A DNA stretch of 64,000 bases, from assembly GCA_963643465.1 (NCBI GenBank), contig CAVIJT010000001.1, positions 372,001 to 436,000 of the forward strand, in the 5' to 3' direction. Positions 15,388 through 24,131 of the stretch are shown piece after piece. Made by a program: the position numbers and the translations under genes. The first letter of the stretch is position 1. Each line of letters opens with the position of its first letter. Under the pieces are notes generated by a model. That model was given only the letters and a program-made list of their open reading frames with translations, had not been told where the DNA came from and did no database searches. The DNA comes from CAG-411 sp963643465. GTDB taxonomy: Bacteria > Bacillota > Clostridia > Lachnospirales > Lachnospiraceae.

Positions 15388-15822
15388 ACCCGCAGCAAGT
15401 TTATACTTCTTATACTGCTTTACTGCGAAATGGTCAGGCTCTCGCTCCTCCAGCTCCTCAAACATCAAATCCACCGGATTCTTAAATTCCTCATCATCCT
15501 CCCTTGCTTCACTGGCATTTATCATGTCAAGCAGGGTAGTGAAATTCTGTTCTTCTTCCACACATTCATACCAAATATAACCGATAAGTGCTGTGTAATA
15601 GAGCTTTTCAGCTTTCACCCAAAAGTCTTCACCGGATTGCTGTCCCTCTCCTTTGGTGTTTAAAATAATTGTATTTACGAGTTTCAAAATATCCTTTTCG
15701 CTACGGATATAAGCAAAAGGATTGTAATGCATAGATTTTTTAAAGTTAATGGTATTTAGCACTTTGACTTTGTATCCATTCTTTATAAGCATTTTTCCGC
15801 ACTCCACAAGCACTGTTCCCTT
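15388..15822 (-). pseudogene. pcfC: pcfC/virD4 coupling protein, middle fragment
   Basis: About 145 coupling-protein residues: KGTVLVECGKMLIKNGYKV..INFKKSMHYNPFAYIRS..DDFWVKAE-type block..EEEQNFTTLLDMINA..FAVKQYKKYKLAAG. The frame before 15822 is element A sequence and that after 15388 element B sequence, so the ends MRLKSIV... and VVSYRRLLNHY... seen in the longer frame are not native. It joins in frame to the 29816-30408 part through AAGGG and to the 4348-5169 part through GGT. The fragment lacks both Walker motifs. Confidence 0.93.
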
Positions 15823-15905
15823 CGGGAGCATTTCGTCAAGACAGAATGTGCATTTAATTTGCAAATTTTTTGTGAACAGCTCACACTCTGCCTTGACGAT
15901 ACTTT

Positions 15906-16091
15906 TTAACCGCAATGGGCAGCCTTGCGAATATCATTTTTGATAAGGCGTAGCACCTTATCGTTCATCGTTTCTCTACTTGTCTGGCTGAAATGGATAC
16001 CAACCTTGTAGGTGGTATTTCCAATTCTTCTGACCAGAACAGGGGCGGTCTGGTCTGTGGTCTGCTTTGATGCTTTCTTAATTTCTGTCAT
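15906..16091 (-). CDS. tnpW: TnpW-family transposon protein (element A)
   Basis: 61 residues from MTEIKKASKQTTDQ behind AAGGAGG. Core RRIGNTTYKVGIHFSQTSRE and the end VLRLIKNDIRK match the TnpW-like family. Last gene before the element's left end at 15.82 kb. The core aligns with element B's copy (YxVxxHFSxTSxETMxDK), while the first 25 residues do not. Confidence 0.78.
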   Translation of the reverse strand: MTEIKKASKQTTDQTAPVLVRRIGNTTYKVGIHFSQTSRETMNDKVLRLIKNDIRKAAHCG

Positions 16092-16114
16092 TGAATACCT
16101 CCTTGGAATGAAAA

Positions 16115-16426
16115 ATGCCCGACAAGGATGGGTCTGGCAACGAAGTCCGGCAACGGACATCGAAAAACCTCAAAACTACCTCGTCAGGCTATTCTTACTA
16201 TTTTTTCTTTTTTTCTTTTAATTCTCTGTTGCTTTCGTTGCCGGAGAGGGGAAAAGCCTTGAAAATAAAGGATTTCCCCGGCAACGGGGTCGGCAACGGG
16301 ATAACAACCAGCCCTGCAACGGACTGAATTTTTCAGAATGGAAGTTCCATCTGCCGGGCTTCTTCCTCGGTCAGTTCCCGAAAACCGGCAGGGAAATTTG
16401 AGCCTGTTGCCGATAGCTCGTTGCCG
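16115..16426. repeat. GTTGCC repeat field, candidate replication origin of element A
   Basis: GGCAAC/GTTGCC copies at 16136, 16149, 16237, 16280, 16291, about 16405 and 16420, with degenerate ones at 16121 (GACAAG), 16228 and 16315. They run from tnpW through the vapE 3' end, matching the places of GACAAC/GTTGTC in element B. Adjacent to the primase/VapE genes. Confidence 0.6.
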
Positions 16427-17697
16427 GACAGAGGGGAACGCTCCCAACCTCGCTGTCTGCCATACTTGGTAAAAATGCGTGGATTAGAGAACGCTGTCCA
16501 TCCCTCTATACTGTTGTTCATTATCTCGTTGATTTCCCGGATTTCCCATTGCTTCGGCTCATCATAGGGATGGTTCAGAGCTTCTGCATAGATCAGCTTG
16601 GAGCAGACCTGTGTACCGTTGTAATTATCAAGGAAAGACTGTATCAATCCTGCCTTGGTGTCCTCCGGCATAAACTGCTTTTGCAGTTCTTTCAGTTCCT
16701 TGTCCATATCCTTTGATAAGGTCAGCTTGTACGGACAATTCTGATAAATGAACATTGCTTCCGCCCACATCAAATCAATATAGGCTCTGGATGCAGTTTC
16801 ATCTTCCAGTATGTGAACCTCGGCTCGTTCCGCATATACCATGATTGGCAGGAATCTACGGTTTCCGCTACGGTCAAGGGGCAGAAAGTCCATTGTGTTG
16901 GAGCTGCCACCGAATACGCATTGCCTTAGTCTGTCTGCCGGATGGGTTTCATAAGGTACTTTATAAGTTTCCTTTGCCCGGCTGATAAAGGATTTAATAT
17001 CTTCAATGCTCTTGGCGTTAGCTGTGGCAATCATTTCCGACATCTCAATAATCCAATGCCCCTGCATTTTGCGGTAAACATTATCATCATCAATCTTTTT
17101 CAGGTCATCAGAGAACCACTCATCTTTAACTGCCAGCAATCGGAAGAAAGTAGATTTTCCTGCACCCTGTCCACCGACAAGGCAGAGCATGACCTCGAAT
17201 TTACAGCCGGGTCTGAATACTCTGCTGATTGCTCCCAACATAAAAAGTCGCAGGGCTTGATAAGTGTACTCATTTTCATCAGCTCCCAGAAAGCGTTGCA
17301 GACAGTAGCGGATGCGTTCTGTCCCGTCCCATTCCAGACTGTTCAGATAGTCCCGGATGGGGTGGTATTTATTGCTGTCGGCAACGATGGAAATTGCTTT
17401 CTCAATTTTCTTCTCACTGGTAAGACCATATTTATCTTCCAGATAGAGCATGAGATAGTTTAAGTCCGTATCGTTCAAGGTCGCTGTCTGCTTTTCCCAC
17501 CATAGGGATTTTACAATATCAATGCGTTCCGTCAGAATGTTGTATCGGATTGCTCCTTGCAGATAGGAGTCATTCTGAAATACGGTCAGACAGTTCCTTA
17601 TGGTATTTTTGATAGCTCCGTTATCGGTCAAGTCCAGACTTCCTCTGATTTCTTCCACGCTCATGCTCGCCGGAGTAGTCTGTAATTCCTCGTTCAA
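16333..17697 (-). CDS. VapE/VirE-type replication ATPase (element A, intact)
   Basis: 454 residues. Central P-loop GGQGAGKSTFFRLLA (residues ~175-189), followed by GHWIIEMSEMIATANA (Walker B-like) and SNTMDFLPLDRSGNRRFLPI (arginine-finger region), the layout of virulence-associated protein E/ SF3-like helicases. The N-terminal 100 residues are helical; the C-terminal part holds EFMPEDTKAG-like QFMPEDTKAGLIQ and RRQRGWERSP. Its 3' codons contain part of the repeat field, so the protein may act on an origin inside its own gene. The start overlaps the primase gene. Confidence 0.88.
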   Translation of the reverse strand: MNEELQTTPASMSVEEIRGSLDLTDNGAIKNTIRNCLTVFQNDSYLQGAIRYNILTERIDIVKSLWWEKQTATLNDTDLNYLMLYLEDKYGLTSEKKIEKAISIVADSNKYHPIRDYLNSLEWDGTERIRYCLQRFLGADENEYTYQALRLFMLGAISRVFRPGCKFEVMLCLVGGQGAGKSTFFRLLAVKDEWFSDDLKKIDDDNVYRKMQGHWIIEMSEMIATANAKSIEDIKSFISRAKETYKVPYETHPADRLRQCVFGGSSNTMDFLPLDRSGNRRFLPIMVYAERAEVHILEDETASRAYIDLMWAEAMFIYQNCPYKLTLSKDMDKELKELQKQFMPEDTKAGLIQSFLDNYNGTQVCSKLIYAEALNHPYDEPKQWEIREINEIMNNSIEGWTAFSNPRIFTKYGRQRGWERSPLSGNELSATGSNFPAGFRELTEEEARQMELPF

Positions 17698-18247
17698 GTT
17701 TCATCACCTCTTTTCTTTGCTCGGCTACAAGTGCTTTCTTTTCTTCGGATTCGCCATACAAGAGAATATCAAGCAGATATTCGATATAGCTTTTTCTTTG
17801 CAGGGCTTCCACGAACAGCGGATGCCACACATCATCCGTCTGTTTCGGTGCGTACTGCGTTTCCCATTTCCTCAGAAGATGGAAATAATCGGACAGCACC
17901 TTGTAGCAATGATTTTCCTCTTGCTGATATTTTTGCTCCGGGGTAGGTTCTCGGATTTTGGGTCTGACCGATGGTTTCTGTCTGCTGTCATAGCAAAGTC
18001 CAAAATCATCAGCCAGCCTCATAGCGGCTTCTTTGCTTGGCAGTCCATATAGTCGGGAAACAAAATCAACTGCATCTCCGTCTGCCTGACAAGCAAAGCA
18101 ATGAAAACGCCTGCCCACTTTCATGCTCGGATTTTTGTCATTGTGAAAAGGGCAGACACACATTCCGTTCCGATTGACACGAATACCGTACATCTCAGCC
18201 GCCTGTCTGGTAGTCACATTCTGTTTGACCGCTTCAAATACATTCAT
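17621..18247 (-). CDS. CHC2 zinc-finger primase-like protein (element A)
   Basis: 208 residues from MNVFEAVKQNVTTRQAAEMY, behind GGATGATG. Zinc finger CVCPFHNDKNPSMKVGRRFH then CFACQADGDAVDF. No TOPRIM domain seen. The C-terminal half holds PEQKYQQEENHCYKVLSDYF. Overlaps vapE by 77 bases. Close paralogue of 6849-7466, diverging in the last 20 residues where it overlaps vapE. Confidence 0.85.
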   Translation of the reverse strand: MNVFEAVKQNVTTRQAAEMYGIRVNRNGMCVCPFHNDKNPSMKVGRRFHCFACQADGDAVDFVSRLYGLPSKEAAMRLADDFGLCYDSRQKPSVRPKIREPTPEQKYQQEENHCYKVLSDYFHLLRKWETQYAPKQTDDVWHPLFVEALQRKSYIEYLLDILLYGESEEKKALVAEQRKEVMKLERGITDYSGEHERGRNQRKSGLDR

Positions 18248-18276
18248 CACATCATCCTTTCTGTAGAATAAAAAAA

Positions 18277-18313
18277 GCACCTGCTATCTTCAAATACTGA
18301 AAATGGCAAGTGC
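18277..18313 (-). terminator. Hairpin between mobA and primase (element A)
   Basis: GCACTTGC / GCAGGTGC stem followed by TTTTTT on the minus strand; same position and nearly the same sequence as 7496-7532. Confidence 0.65.
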
Positions 18314-18316
18314 CTG

Positions 18317-19912
18317 TTAAAGTTCCATATTCTGTTTTTCGTGTTGCGGAGATTTCTTCTCCGGCTTTTGTTTCTTCTGTTCCTGCTCATACTGCAAGCG
18401 TTCTTTGAGGGAGTGCTTCGGCTCTGGCTTTTTCTCAGCTTCCTGTTCCGGCTCAAGAACCTTGCTGACCCAATAACGAATATCTTTCATCGGCTGTAAT
18501 TCTTCCTTGACGGTGGCAAGCTGTGCTTTCAGCTCTGCATGGGATTTCTTCAATCCATCGTATTCTGCTTGTAGGGCTTCCAGATTAACATTCAAATCCA
18601 CGCCATGCTTTTTCAAGGTGCGGTATGCCTTGTTAAAGGCGGTCAGCTCGTCCTTGTGCTTTTCTGCAAATGCCGCCTGTCTGGACTTCCAACCGATTTT
18701 GATATATTTGTCATGGACTGCTTTATGGGTCTGGCAGTCGGCAACCGCAGACTGAATATCTGAAATAACTTTCATACGGTTAGCGGCGGTTCTCATTTCT
18801 TTACTGATAGCAGATGCTGTTTCCTGTATCGGTGAAAGTGCCGCATCCAAATCTTCCAGCGTGTAAAGCTCATGCTGTTTCAGATAGACGATTGCCTGTG
18901 AAACGGTTTTCAAATCATCGGCTGTGCCTTTCTGCTGTCCGTATCTCGACCAGTCCCGGCGTTCTGCTTTCCGCAGATTCAGATAATCACGCAGGAGCGT
19001 GGCAAGATTTGGAGAAACATTTTCCTTTTCTGCTTTCATCTCGGCAAAGGCTTCCTTGGTCGCTTCGCCAATGGCAGAAATCCAGTCACGCAGATTTTGA
19101 ATGGTTTCCCGGATGGCAGCAAACATTCGGTTAGCGGCTTTAATGTCACGATTGAGATTCCCGATATTTGTCTGGATGCCTTTCTTCTCCAATGCGTAAA
19201 CAGCGGGTCCCATGTGAACTGTGGGGATAATGTCAAGCCCCTGTCTTTCATAAGAACGCATATCCACACGCTCGGTACTTCCGGCAAGTTCCAGATATTT
19301 GTTCTGCACGACTTCCCAACCATGCCGCCATTCCTCGGCGTGATACTGTTCATTCCAGTCAACGGTATTTTCCTTGTGGCTTTTCCATCTGCCGGAGGGG
19401 AGTTTGATACGCTCTCCATTTTCATCAAGTTCATAAACCTTGCGGCTCTTAGGCAGCCACTTTCCGTTTTCGTCAATCGCCCTCATGGTCAGCATGATAT
19501 GTGCGTGGGGATTATGCCCCGGTGGGTCGGGGTCATGGATGGCAAAATCACAGCACATTCCTTTTGAAACAAAATGCTCCTGACAATACTCCTGCATCAT
19601 CTTCGGACACATTTCTATGGGAACTTCTCTCGGAAAAGTCACAACGAACCGCCTTGCAAGCTGGGAGTTCCATTGTTTTTCCACTTCCTCGGCAGAGTTC
19701 CAGAGCGTTGCCCGGTCTGCATATTCGGGTGGGGCATTTGCCGGGAGCATGATTTCCGTATAGACAACCTCATGCTGTTTTTGGCGATAGTCTTTATAGC
19801 ACTGGCTGTACTCGGAAAACAGTTTTTCTCCGGCTTGATAGGCAGCACCGCCAACCGCCGACTTTCCTTTGCTCCGCTTGACAATGCGGATTTCTAAATG
19901 GGGTACAGGCAT
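18317..19912 (-). CDS. mobA: MobA/MobL-family relaxase (element A)
   Basis: 531 residues. The same start MPVPHLEIRIVKRSKGKSAV as element B, and the triad in HDPDPPGHNPHAHIML (H126, H133, H136, H138). Differences from the B copy cluster at residues 34-44 (EYSQCYKDYRQK versus EYEQKMRDYRRK) and in the C-terminal coiled coil (SRQAAFAEKHKDELTAF). The catalytic half is nearly identical, so the two relaxases probably recognise the same oriT, in line with the invariant block upstream. Confidence 0.93.
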   Translation of the reverse strand: MPVPHLEIRIVKRSKGKSAVGGAAYQAGEKLFSEYSQCYKDYRQKQHEVVYTEIMLPANAPPEYADRATLWNSAEEVEKQWNSQLARRFVVTFPREVPIEMCPKMMQEYCQEHFVSKGMCCDFAIHDPDPPGHNPHAHIMLTMRAIDENGKWLPKSRKVYELDENGERIKLPSGRWKSHKENTVDWNEQYHAEEWRHGWEVVQNKYLELAGSTERVDMRSYERQGLDIIPTVHMGPAVYALEKKGIQTNIGNLNRDIKAANRMFAAIRETIQNLRDWISAIGEATKEAFAEMKAEKENVSPNLATLLRDYLNLRKAERRDWSRYGQQKGTADDLKTVSQAIVYLKQHELYTLEDLDAALSPIQETASAISKEMRTAANRMKVISDIQSAVADCQTHKAVHDKYIKIGWKSRQAAFAEKHKDELTAFNKAYRTLKKHGVDLNVNLEALQAEYDGLKKSHAELKAQLATVKEELQPMKDIRYWVSKVLEPEQEAEKKPEPKHSLKERLQYEQEQKKQKPEKKSPQHEKQNMEL

Positions 19913-19988
19913 TTTTGTTGAACCTCCTTTCTCGGTGCAAATAAAAAATGACCGTCACTTGGAAACAACGGTCAGGTGGGGGAATATT

Positions 19989-20237
19989 AACTTGTTGGCA
20001 AAGAATGATTGCTTGCAATCGTTCTTTGGCGGCAAGTCCACAAAGGGGTAGCTGTCGCAAGACAGCGCAGGGGAAGTGTAGCTTCCTCTGGATGATTGAA
20101 GCAAAGAACTTTTGCGGAAATCATCGGCTCTCCGCAGGAGGCTTCCGGCAGGACGCAATGCACAACCTTTAGGTGGTGTATAATTGCGCCTACTCACAGA
20201 GTAGGTTTTCTTCGGTTTCTTCCGTTGTCAGCTCTTT
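19989..20237. other. Invariant 249-bp block, candidate IME oriT (element A copy)
   Basis: Matches 9207-9455 without a difference that I can see. Holds the 13-bp stem around 20000-20028 and GCTGTC-GCAA-GACAGC near 20050-20065. It runs from just upstream of mobA into the end of the DUF3847 gene. The open frame across it (80 codons here) shares its first ~70 residues with the element B frame and then ends differently, with no ribosome site, so I treat the block as non-coding. Confidence 0.6.
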
Positions 20238-20522
20238 CTCTCGCTTTTCAATCAGCAGGTTCAGCTTCTTTTGGACAGCTTCGCTGTGAAAGATAAAGGT
20301 CAAAAGCTCCATCACATCATCGTCCGTCAATAGCGTTGGCTCTCGTAAAAAGGTTTCCAACATTCCGGCTCTGGTGCAAAGTCGGTGGGTTCGCTCGCTT
20401 CGGGTCAACTGCTTAATCTCGCTCTGCAATCGTTTTTCCTTGTGCTGGGCGGCGGTCAGCTTCTTCTCCGCAACATACTTGTCGTGCTTCAATTTTTCCA
20501 GTTTTTCATTTGGCATAGGCAT
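20190..20522 (-). CDS. DUF3847-like small protein (element A)
   Basis: About 110 residues from MPMPNEKLEKLKHDKYVAEK; contains SERTHRLCTRAGMLETFL and LTDDDVMELLTFIFHSEA. Same family and place as 9408-9740, a handful of substitutions apart (for example HKEKRLQSEIKQLTR versus KRLTR). The second ATG at 20516 is an equally good start. Confidence 0.75.
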   Translation of the reverse strand: MPMPNEKLEKLKHDKYVAEKKLTAAQHKEKRLQSEIKQLTRSERTHRLCTRAGMLETFLREPTLLTDDDVMELLTFIFHSEAVQKKLNLLIEKREKELTTEETEENLLCE

Positions 20523-20555
20523 TGTCCTTTCTTGAAATTTGATAATGGATAAAAC

Positions 20556-20589
20556 AAAGGCAACCAACTTTTTACGGTTGATTGCCTTT
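20556..20589 (-). terminator. Cargo-end terminator (element A)
   Basis: Same AAAGGCAAtCAACC / GGTTGCCTTT stem and T-rich tail as at 9774-9807; ends the cargo transcript downstream of the lipoprotein gene and marks the left edge of the cargo slot. Confidence 0.75.
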
Positions 20590-20627
20590 GGCTTAGTCAT
20601 TATTGAGTTTGTACTATAAAAAATTTT

Positions 20628-21095
20628 TTAATATCCTTCACTTACAACTATCCAAGTTCCATTTTGCTTAGATAATGCAATCATTCTGTCTACCTGCTGC
20701 TCACCATCTTTTAAACAAGACACTTGAAACATTATTTCTCCATCCCATCCATCGCAGAGTTCAATTTGAGTAAGAGCTTGAATTTCAAATACCGTCTTTT
20801 TGTAATAATCTAATGCTGCCTGCTTAGCAGCTTCTATTTCCACAGGTAATATTTCTTGATTTACAATATCAGAAGAAGTTTCGTCCTCTCCCTTAAGCAT
20901 ATCATCCTGAGTTGGATTTACATTATTATCGTCATGGTTTGTAGCATTATTTTCGTTTTTCTGCAATGTTTCATCAGTATTCAAATTTTCCACACCTTGA
21001 CTTTGGCTATGAACATGATTCCCATTCTGATTGTCACAGGCACTCAAAGACAATATAAGAAAAAAAGTTAATGCTAAAGTTATAATTCGTTTCAT
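20628..21095 (-). CDS. Small lipoprotein, unknown function (element A cargo)
   Basis: 155 residues. Signal peptide MKRIITLALTFFLILSLSAC with lipobox LSAC, then an Asn/Asp-rich linker (residues 24-75) and a compact ~75-residue domain (AAKQAALDYYKKTVFEIQAL..DRMIALSKQNGTWIVVSEGY) that resembles small NTF2-like/DUF4829-type folds, uncertain. Exported and tethered outside the membrane. It is the last cargo gene, after a remnant of a permease 3' end. A link to the ABC transporter is likely from position only. Confidence 0.65.
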   Translation of the reverse strand: MKRIITLALTFFLILSLSACDNQNGNHVHSQSQGVENLNTDETLQKNENNATNHDDNNVNPTQDDMLKGEDETSSDIVNQEILPVEIEAAKQAALDYYKKTVFEIQALTQIELCDGWDGEIMFQVSCLKDGEQQVDRMIALSKQNGTWIVVSEGY

Positions 21096-21124
21096 TTATG
21101 AGATAGTCCTTTCTTCAATATTTC

Positions 21125-21192
21125 CTTTACATACTTCCTGATTTTGTTCTTTCACAATTTCAATATTGCTCACTCGACCAAGTGAGAATTTG
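21125..21192 (-). pseudogene. Remnant of an ABC permease 3' end
   Basis: Reads FSLGRVSNIEIVKEQNQE, closely matching the permease C-terminus FSLGRVRNVEIVKELKSGSM at 21615-21680, and is followed by the same bases up to the former stop. It lies between the two small cargo genes, so a second permease (or a duplication that brought the lipoprotein) was once here. Confidence 0.65.
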
Positions 21193-21201
21193 GCTTAATT
21201 A

Positions 21202-21582
21202 TTATTGAGTCTGTATATTGCTCTTCTGCAATACCCAATACGGTTCTCCCATGACAGAGAGAATCAATTGGTTTCCGTCAATTTCAATTTCAATTTCAAA
21301 CTGTGTACTGACATCACCCTGTGTGACAGAAATTATATCCGCATACTGGAAATAGTATGATGCCTCTCCGATGGATAGTCCAATATCGGATATTGCTTCA
21401 TTCAGCGTTAGCTTTCCATTCTCTTGAAGTGTGATTATGTTTTCAGAACTGCTATTCCCCCATGTACCAACAATGTTCTTTTCATTCTGGGCAAGTTTCA
21501 TTTTTCCGGCAACTGTAACAGTTCCGACAATCACCACAGCAACTACAATCATAATCTTCATAATTCTTATAATTTTCTTCAT
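21202..21582 (-). CDS. Small exported/anchored protein, lipocalin-like domain (element A cargo)
   Basis: 126 residues. N-terminal hydrophobic segment (residues 8-27, IMIVVAVVIVGTVTVAG) without a lipobox, so probably membrane-anchored. NIVGTWGNSSSENIITLQEN and GKLTLNEAISD resemble the first strands of small lipocalin-like (DUF5640-type) domains, followed by beta-rich sequence. Placed directly after the permease. Function unknown; an accessory to the exporter is a guess. Confidence 0.6.
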   Translation of the reverse strand: MKKIIRIMKIMIVVAVVIVGTVTVAGKMKLAQNEKNIVGTWGNSSSENIITLQENGKLTLNEAISDIGLSIGEASYYFQYADIISVTQGDVSTQFEIEIEIDGNQLILSVMGEPYWVLQKSNIQTQ

Positions 21583-21614
21583 ATCGCACCTTTCTTTTGC
21601 ACACTGCGTTTGAT

Positions 21615-24131
21615 TTACATACTTCCTGATTTTAGTTCTTTCACGATTTCAACATTGCGTACACGACCAAGTGAGAACAGCATTGCAGTTACCACAACAA
21701 CAGCAACTAAAGCCACTGCAATACCGTATGACACCCAGTTGATATAAAATACAAATGGAGTCATGCCCGCTGAAATCAAACGATACATAATATAGTGGAC
21801 GAGCAAGCTGACAGGTAATGCAACAACCAATGATTTTATGCCATACAATGCAGATTCCAAGAGCAGCATTTTTTGTAAGCCCCCGGAAGTCATACCAACA
21901 GAACGCAATACCGCAAATTCGCTTCTTCGCACATCAATCGTATTTGACATTGTATTACATACATTCAGTCCAATAATCATGGTCATTAGAATCATAAAAA
22001 CATAAACCAACAACTTAAGAAGCGTAAAGATTTGTCTTGAATTTTCCGTTGATTCTGCTTCATCAACAACCATAAAGAATCCCAAATCAGCCAGACAATC
22101 CGTAACTTCTGCGTGCTGCTCTGTTGTAATAGAAAGTCCAATGTAGGTTTCATCCCCCACAAGCCAATCATAAAATTCAAAAGGAACAATAATAACCGGT
22201 ATATTGCGAACAAATTGTGATTGAATGTTTTGATTGCTTTCTGTCACAACATCCTGGAGAATAATACTTCTGGAAATATCATCCTCGTTATTTTGTAATT
22301 TGATTTCCGTTCCGGCATCTATGACAAGCGGAGAACCGATAATAATTCGGCTGGATGATTTTCCGTAATTCCCCGTAGCACTGTTTATCAAAATGCCATG
22401 ATTTGTTTCTCCATTGTAGCCTGCATAATCAATCCCATTTTCTTCACACAGACTGCGAAAATGTTCTCTGTCCATACCAACCACATAAAATTCTGCAAGA
22501 CTCTCACCGATAAAATATCCTGACATATCCGAATTTCGCATAGACTCATCGGTTTCCATCCTCATATATCTGTCAATTTGATACGAAACATCCGCAGAAA
22601 TCCCTTTATCAGAAATAGCTTTGATGGCAGCATTTAATTCTTTGTACGGAATAGTTGCAACCACGTCCGTATAACTTGAACCATCCTCCTTCATGTTCAT
22701 AGAAGTCTGCACCATCATAAAATCAGAAAAGCTATATAAGGACAATCCAAGCACAACTGCAAAAATGATGGACAAGGTAATAGCTCTGAAACGTTTCGGG
22801 TTGCGATGAATATTTTTGGAAGCCAATGCACCATAGATACCGAAAATCACAGACATTATTTTACCACGAGTAATCTTTTTCGACTTTAACTGATAAATGT
22901 TAGTCTGCTTAAGCGTATCAATGACGGTAACTTTTGCAGCCAATCTTCCCGGAACTTTGCAAGCGAAAAACAATGCACCTATTCCAGATAAGCCACTTAG
23001 AAGTAAAATAAGCGGATGAAGCTGGAACGCTAGAGTAATAACACCAAACGTAAACATCGTTTCAAAGGAAGCTCGAATAATCGCTAAAACAACAATCGTT
23101 AAAGCAATACCTGTGATTAGTCCAAGAGGTATACCGATAATACCAAGTAAAACCGCTTCCACAGTGACACTCATTCTTTTCTGTCTGCCGGTAGCACCAA
23201 TACTCGCAAGCATACCAAGCTGCTTGATTCGTTCCTGCAAAGAGATGGAGAGAACATTACTAATCATTACAGCACTGGCACTCATTAGTAACAATATCAA
23301 TGCAGCAACCACAGCGATTACTTTTGTCCGACCTTTTCCGCCTGTTACACCATGATACATCAGCAGATCAGAATTAAAAGAGACATTCTGTCCACCAATA
23401 GCAGCGGCATTTTCCTCTGCTTCCCTGTAGATCGCTTTTGAGATTTTTTTGCACTTCACAAATGCAGTGAAATCATTTTCACCATTTCCAATTCCGCTAT
23501 AAGCATTAAAATATTTGCCTTCTTTAGAATCTGTCATTTCAGATACAATACCGACAATGGTATAACTCTTGTCGGCGGTAGGATGAAAACTTTCCCGTTC
23601 TCCCATATAATTGAATAATCCGTTTAACTCTGAATCAATTTCATCCCACACTCGTATGCCGAGAGAAAGTTCTATGGTATCTCCAACAGAAAATGTTAAA
23701 TCATTATCTTGCAGAAACTTTTGCGTTAAGACAATTTCATTTTCGGTGCTTGGAAATCTGCCCTCCAATAAATATTGTTCCAACGAAAAGTTGCGAATAA
23801 AAGCATCGTTAATTTTGGCAACTGCAAGCAGAGTTTTATTCGAGTGTTCCCCATAAAAACTGCTTCCGTCAAATCCAAGAAGCGATATATCCTCCACATT
23901 ACTATCCTGCCTTAGACTTTCCATCTGTGTTTGTGAAGTCAGTTTTAAGCTGTATGCATAATCCCCGCTGTATGCCGCTTCCTTTTCCTGCATAAATAAG
24001 AGCATAGACCATGCACCGCACAAAACAGCGGTCATCATCGCAACAGAGATAATGATTGTACAAACAGTCAGAATCGTTCGTTTTTTATTCTGCTTCAAAG
24101 TTTTTAAGGTAAGTGTAACCATTGTTCCCAT
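21615..24131 (-). CDS. FtsX-family ABC transporter permease (element A cargo)
   Basis: 838 residues. First helix at ~18-38 (ILTVCTIIISVAMMTAVLCG), external domain to ~270, helices at ~272-300, ~320-350 and ~362-390, another near 435-455, a second external domain to ~690, and three helices at the C-terminus. This two-repeat FtsX/MacB_PCD layout is that of macrolide/lipoprotein/peptide exporters rather than the 10-helix BceB type. The start shares one base with the ATPase stop (TAATG). With the ATPase it probably exports or removes an antimicrobial compound. Confidence 0.88.
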   Translation of the reverse strand: MGTMVTLTLKTLKQNKKRTILTVCTIIISVAMMTAVLCGAWSMLLFMQEKEAAYSGDYAYSLKLTSQTQMESLRQDSNVEDISLLGFDGSSFYGEHSNKTLLAVAKINDAFIRNFSLEQYLLEGRFPSTENEIVLTQKFLQDNDLTFSVGDTIELSLGIRVWDEIDSELNGLFNYMGERESFHPTADKSYTIVGIVSEMTDSKEGKYFNAYSGIGNGENDFTAFVKCKKISKAIYREAEENAAAIGGQNVSFNSDLLMYHGVTGGKGRTKVIAVVAALILLLMSASAVMISNVLSISLQERIKQLGMLASIGATGRQKRMSVTVEAVLLGIIGIPLGLITGIALTIVVLAIIRASFETMFTFGVITLAFQLHPLILLLSGLSGIGALFFACKVPGRLAAKVTVIDTLKQTNIYQLKSKKITRGKIMSVIFGIYGALASKNIHRNPKRFRAITLSIIFAVVLGLSLYSFSDFMMVQTSMNMKEDGSSYTDVVATIPYKELNAAIKAISDKGISADVSYQIDRYMRMETDESMRNSDMSGYFIGESLAEFYVVGMDREHFRSLCEENGIDYAGYNGETNHGILINSATGNYGKSSSRIIIGSPLVIDAGTEIKLQNNEDDISRSIILQDVVTESNQNIQSQFVRNIPVIIVPFEFYDWLVGDETYIGLSITTEQHAEVTDCLADLGFFMVVDEAESTENSRQIFTLLKLLVYVFMILMTMIIGLNVCNTMSNTIDVRRSEFAVLRSVGMTSGGLQKMLLLESALYGIKSLVVALPVSLLVHYIMYRLISAGMTPFVFYINWVSYGIAVALVAVVVVTAMLFSLGRVRNVEIVKELKSGSM

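Larger units (their letters stand above)
5167..15390. mobile_element. Integrative mobilizable element B (serine recombinase, restriction-modification cargo)
   Basis: About 10.2 kb inserted in pcfC. The target shows a shared GGT (plus-strand ACC at 5167-5169 and 15388-15390); removal restores the coupling-protein frame LAAG-KTAKS. Gene order on the minus strand: recombinase, TnpV, TTRAP, small conserved protein, cargo (XRE, C5 methyltransferase, endonuclease), DUF3847-type protein, MobA, CHC2 primase, VapE (broken here), repeat field, TnpW. Same chassis as element A. Classed as IME because it has relaxase and recombinase but no channel genes. Confidence 0.9.
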
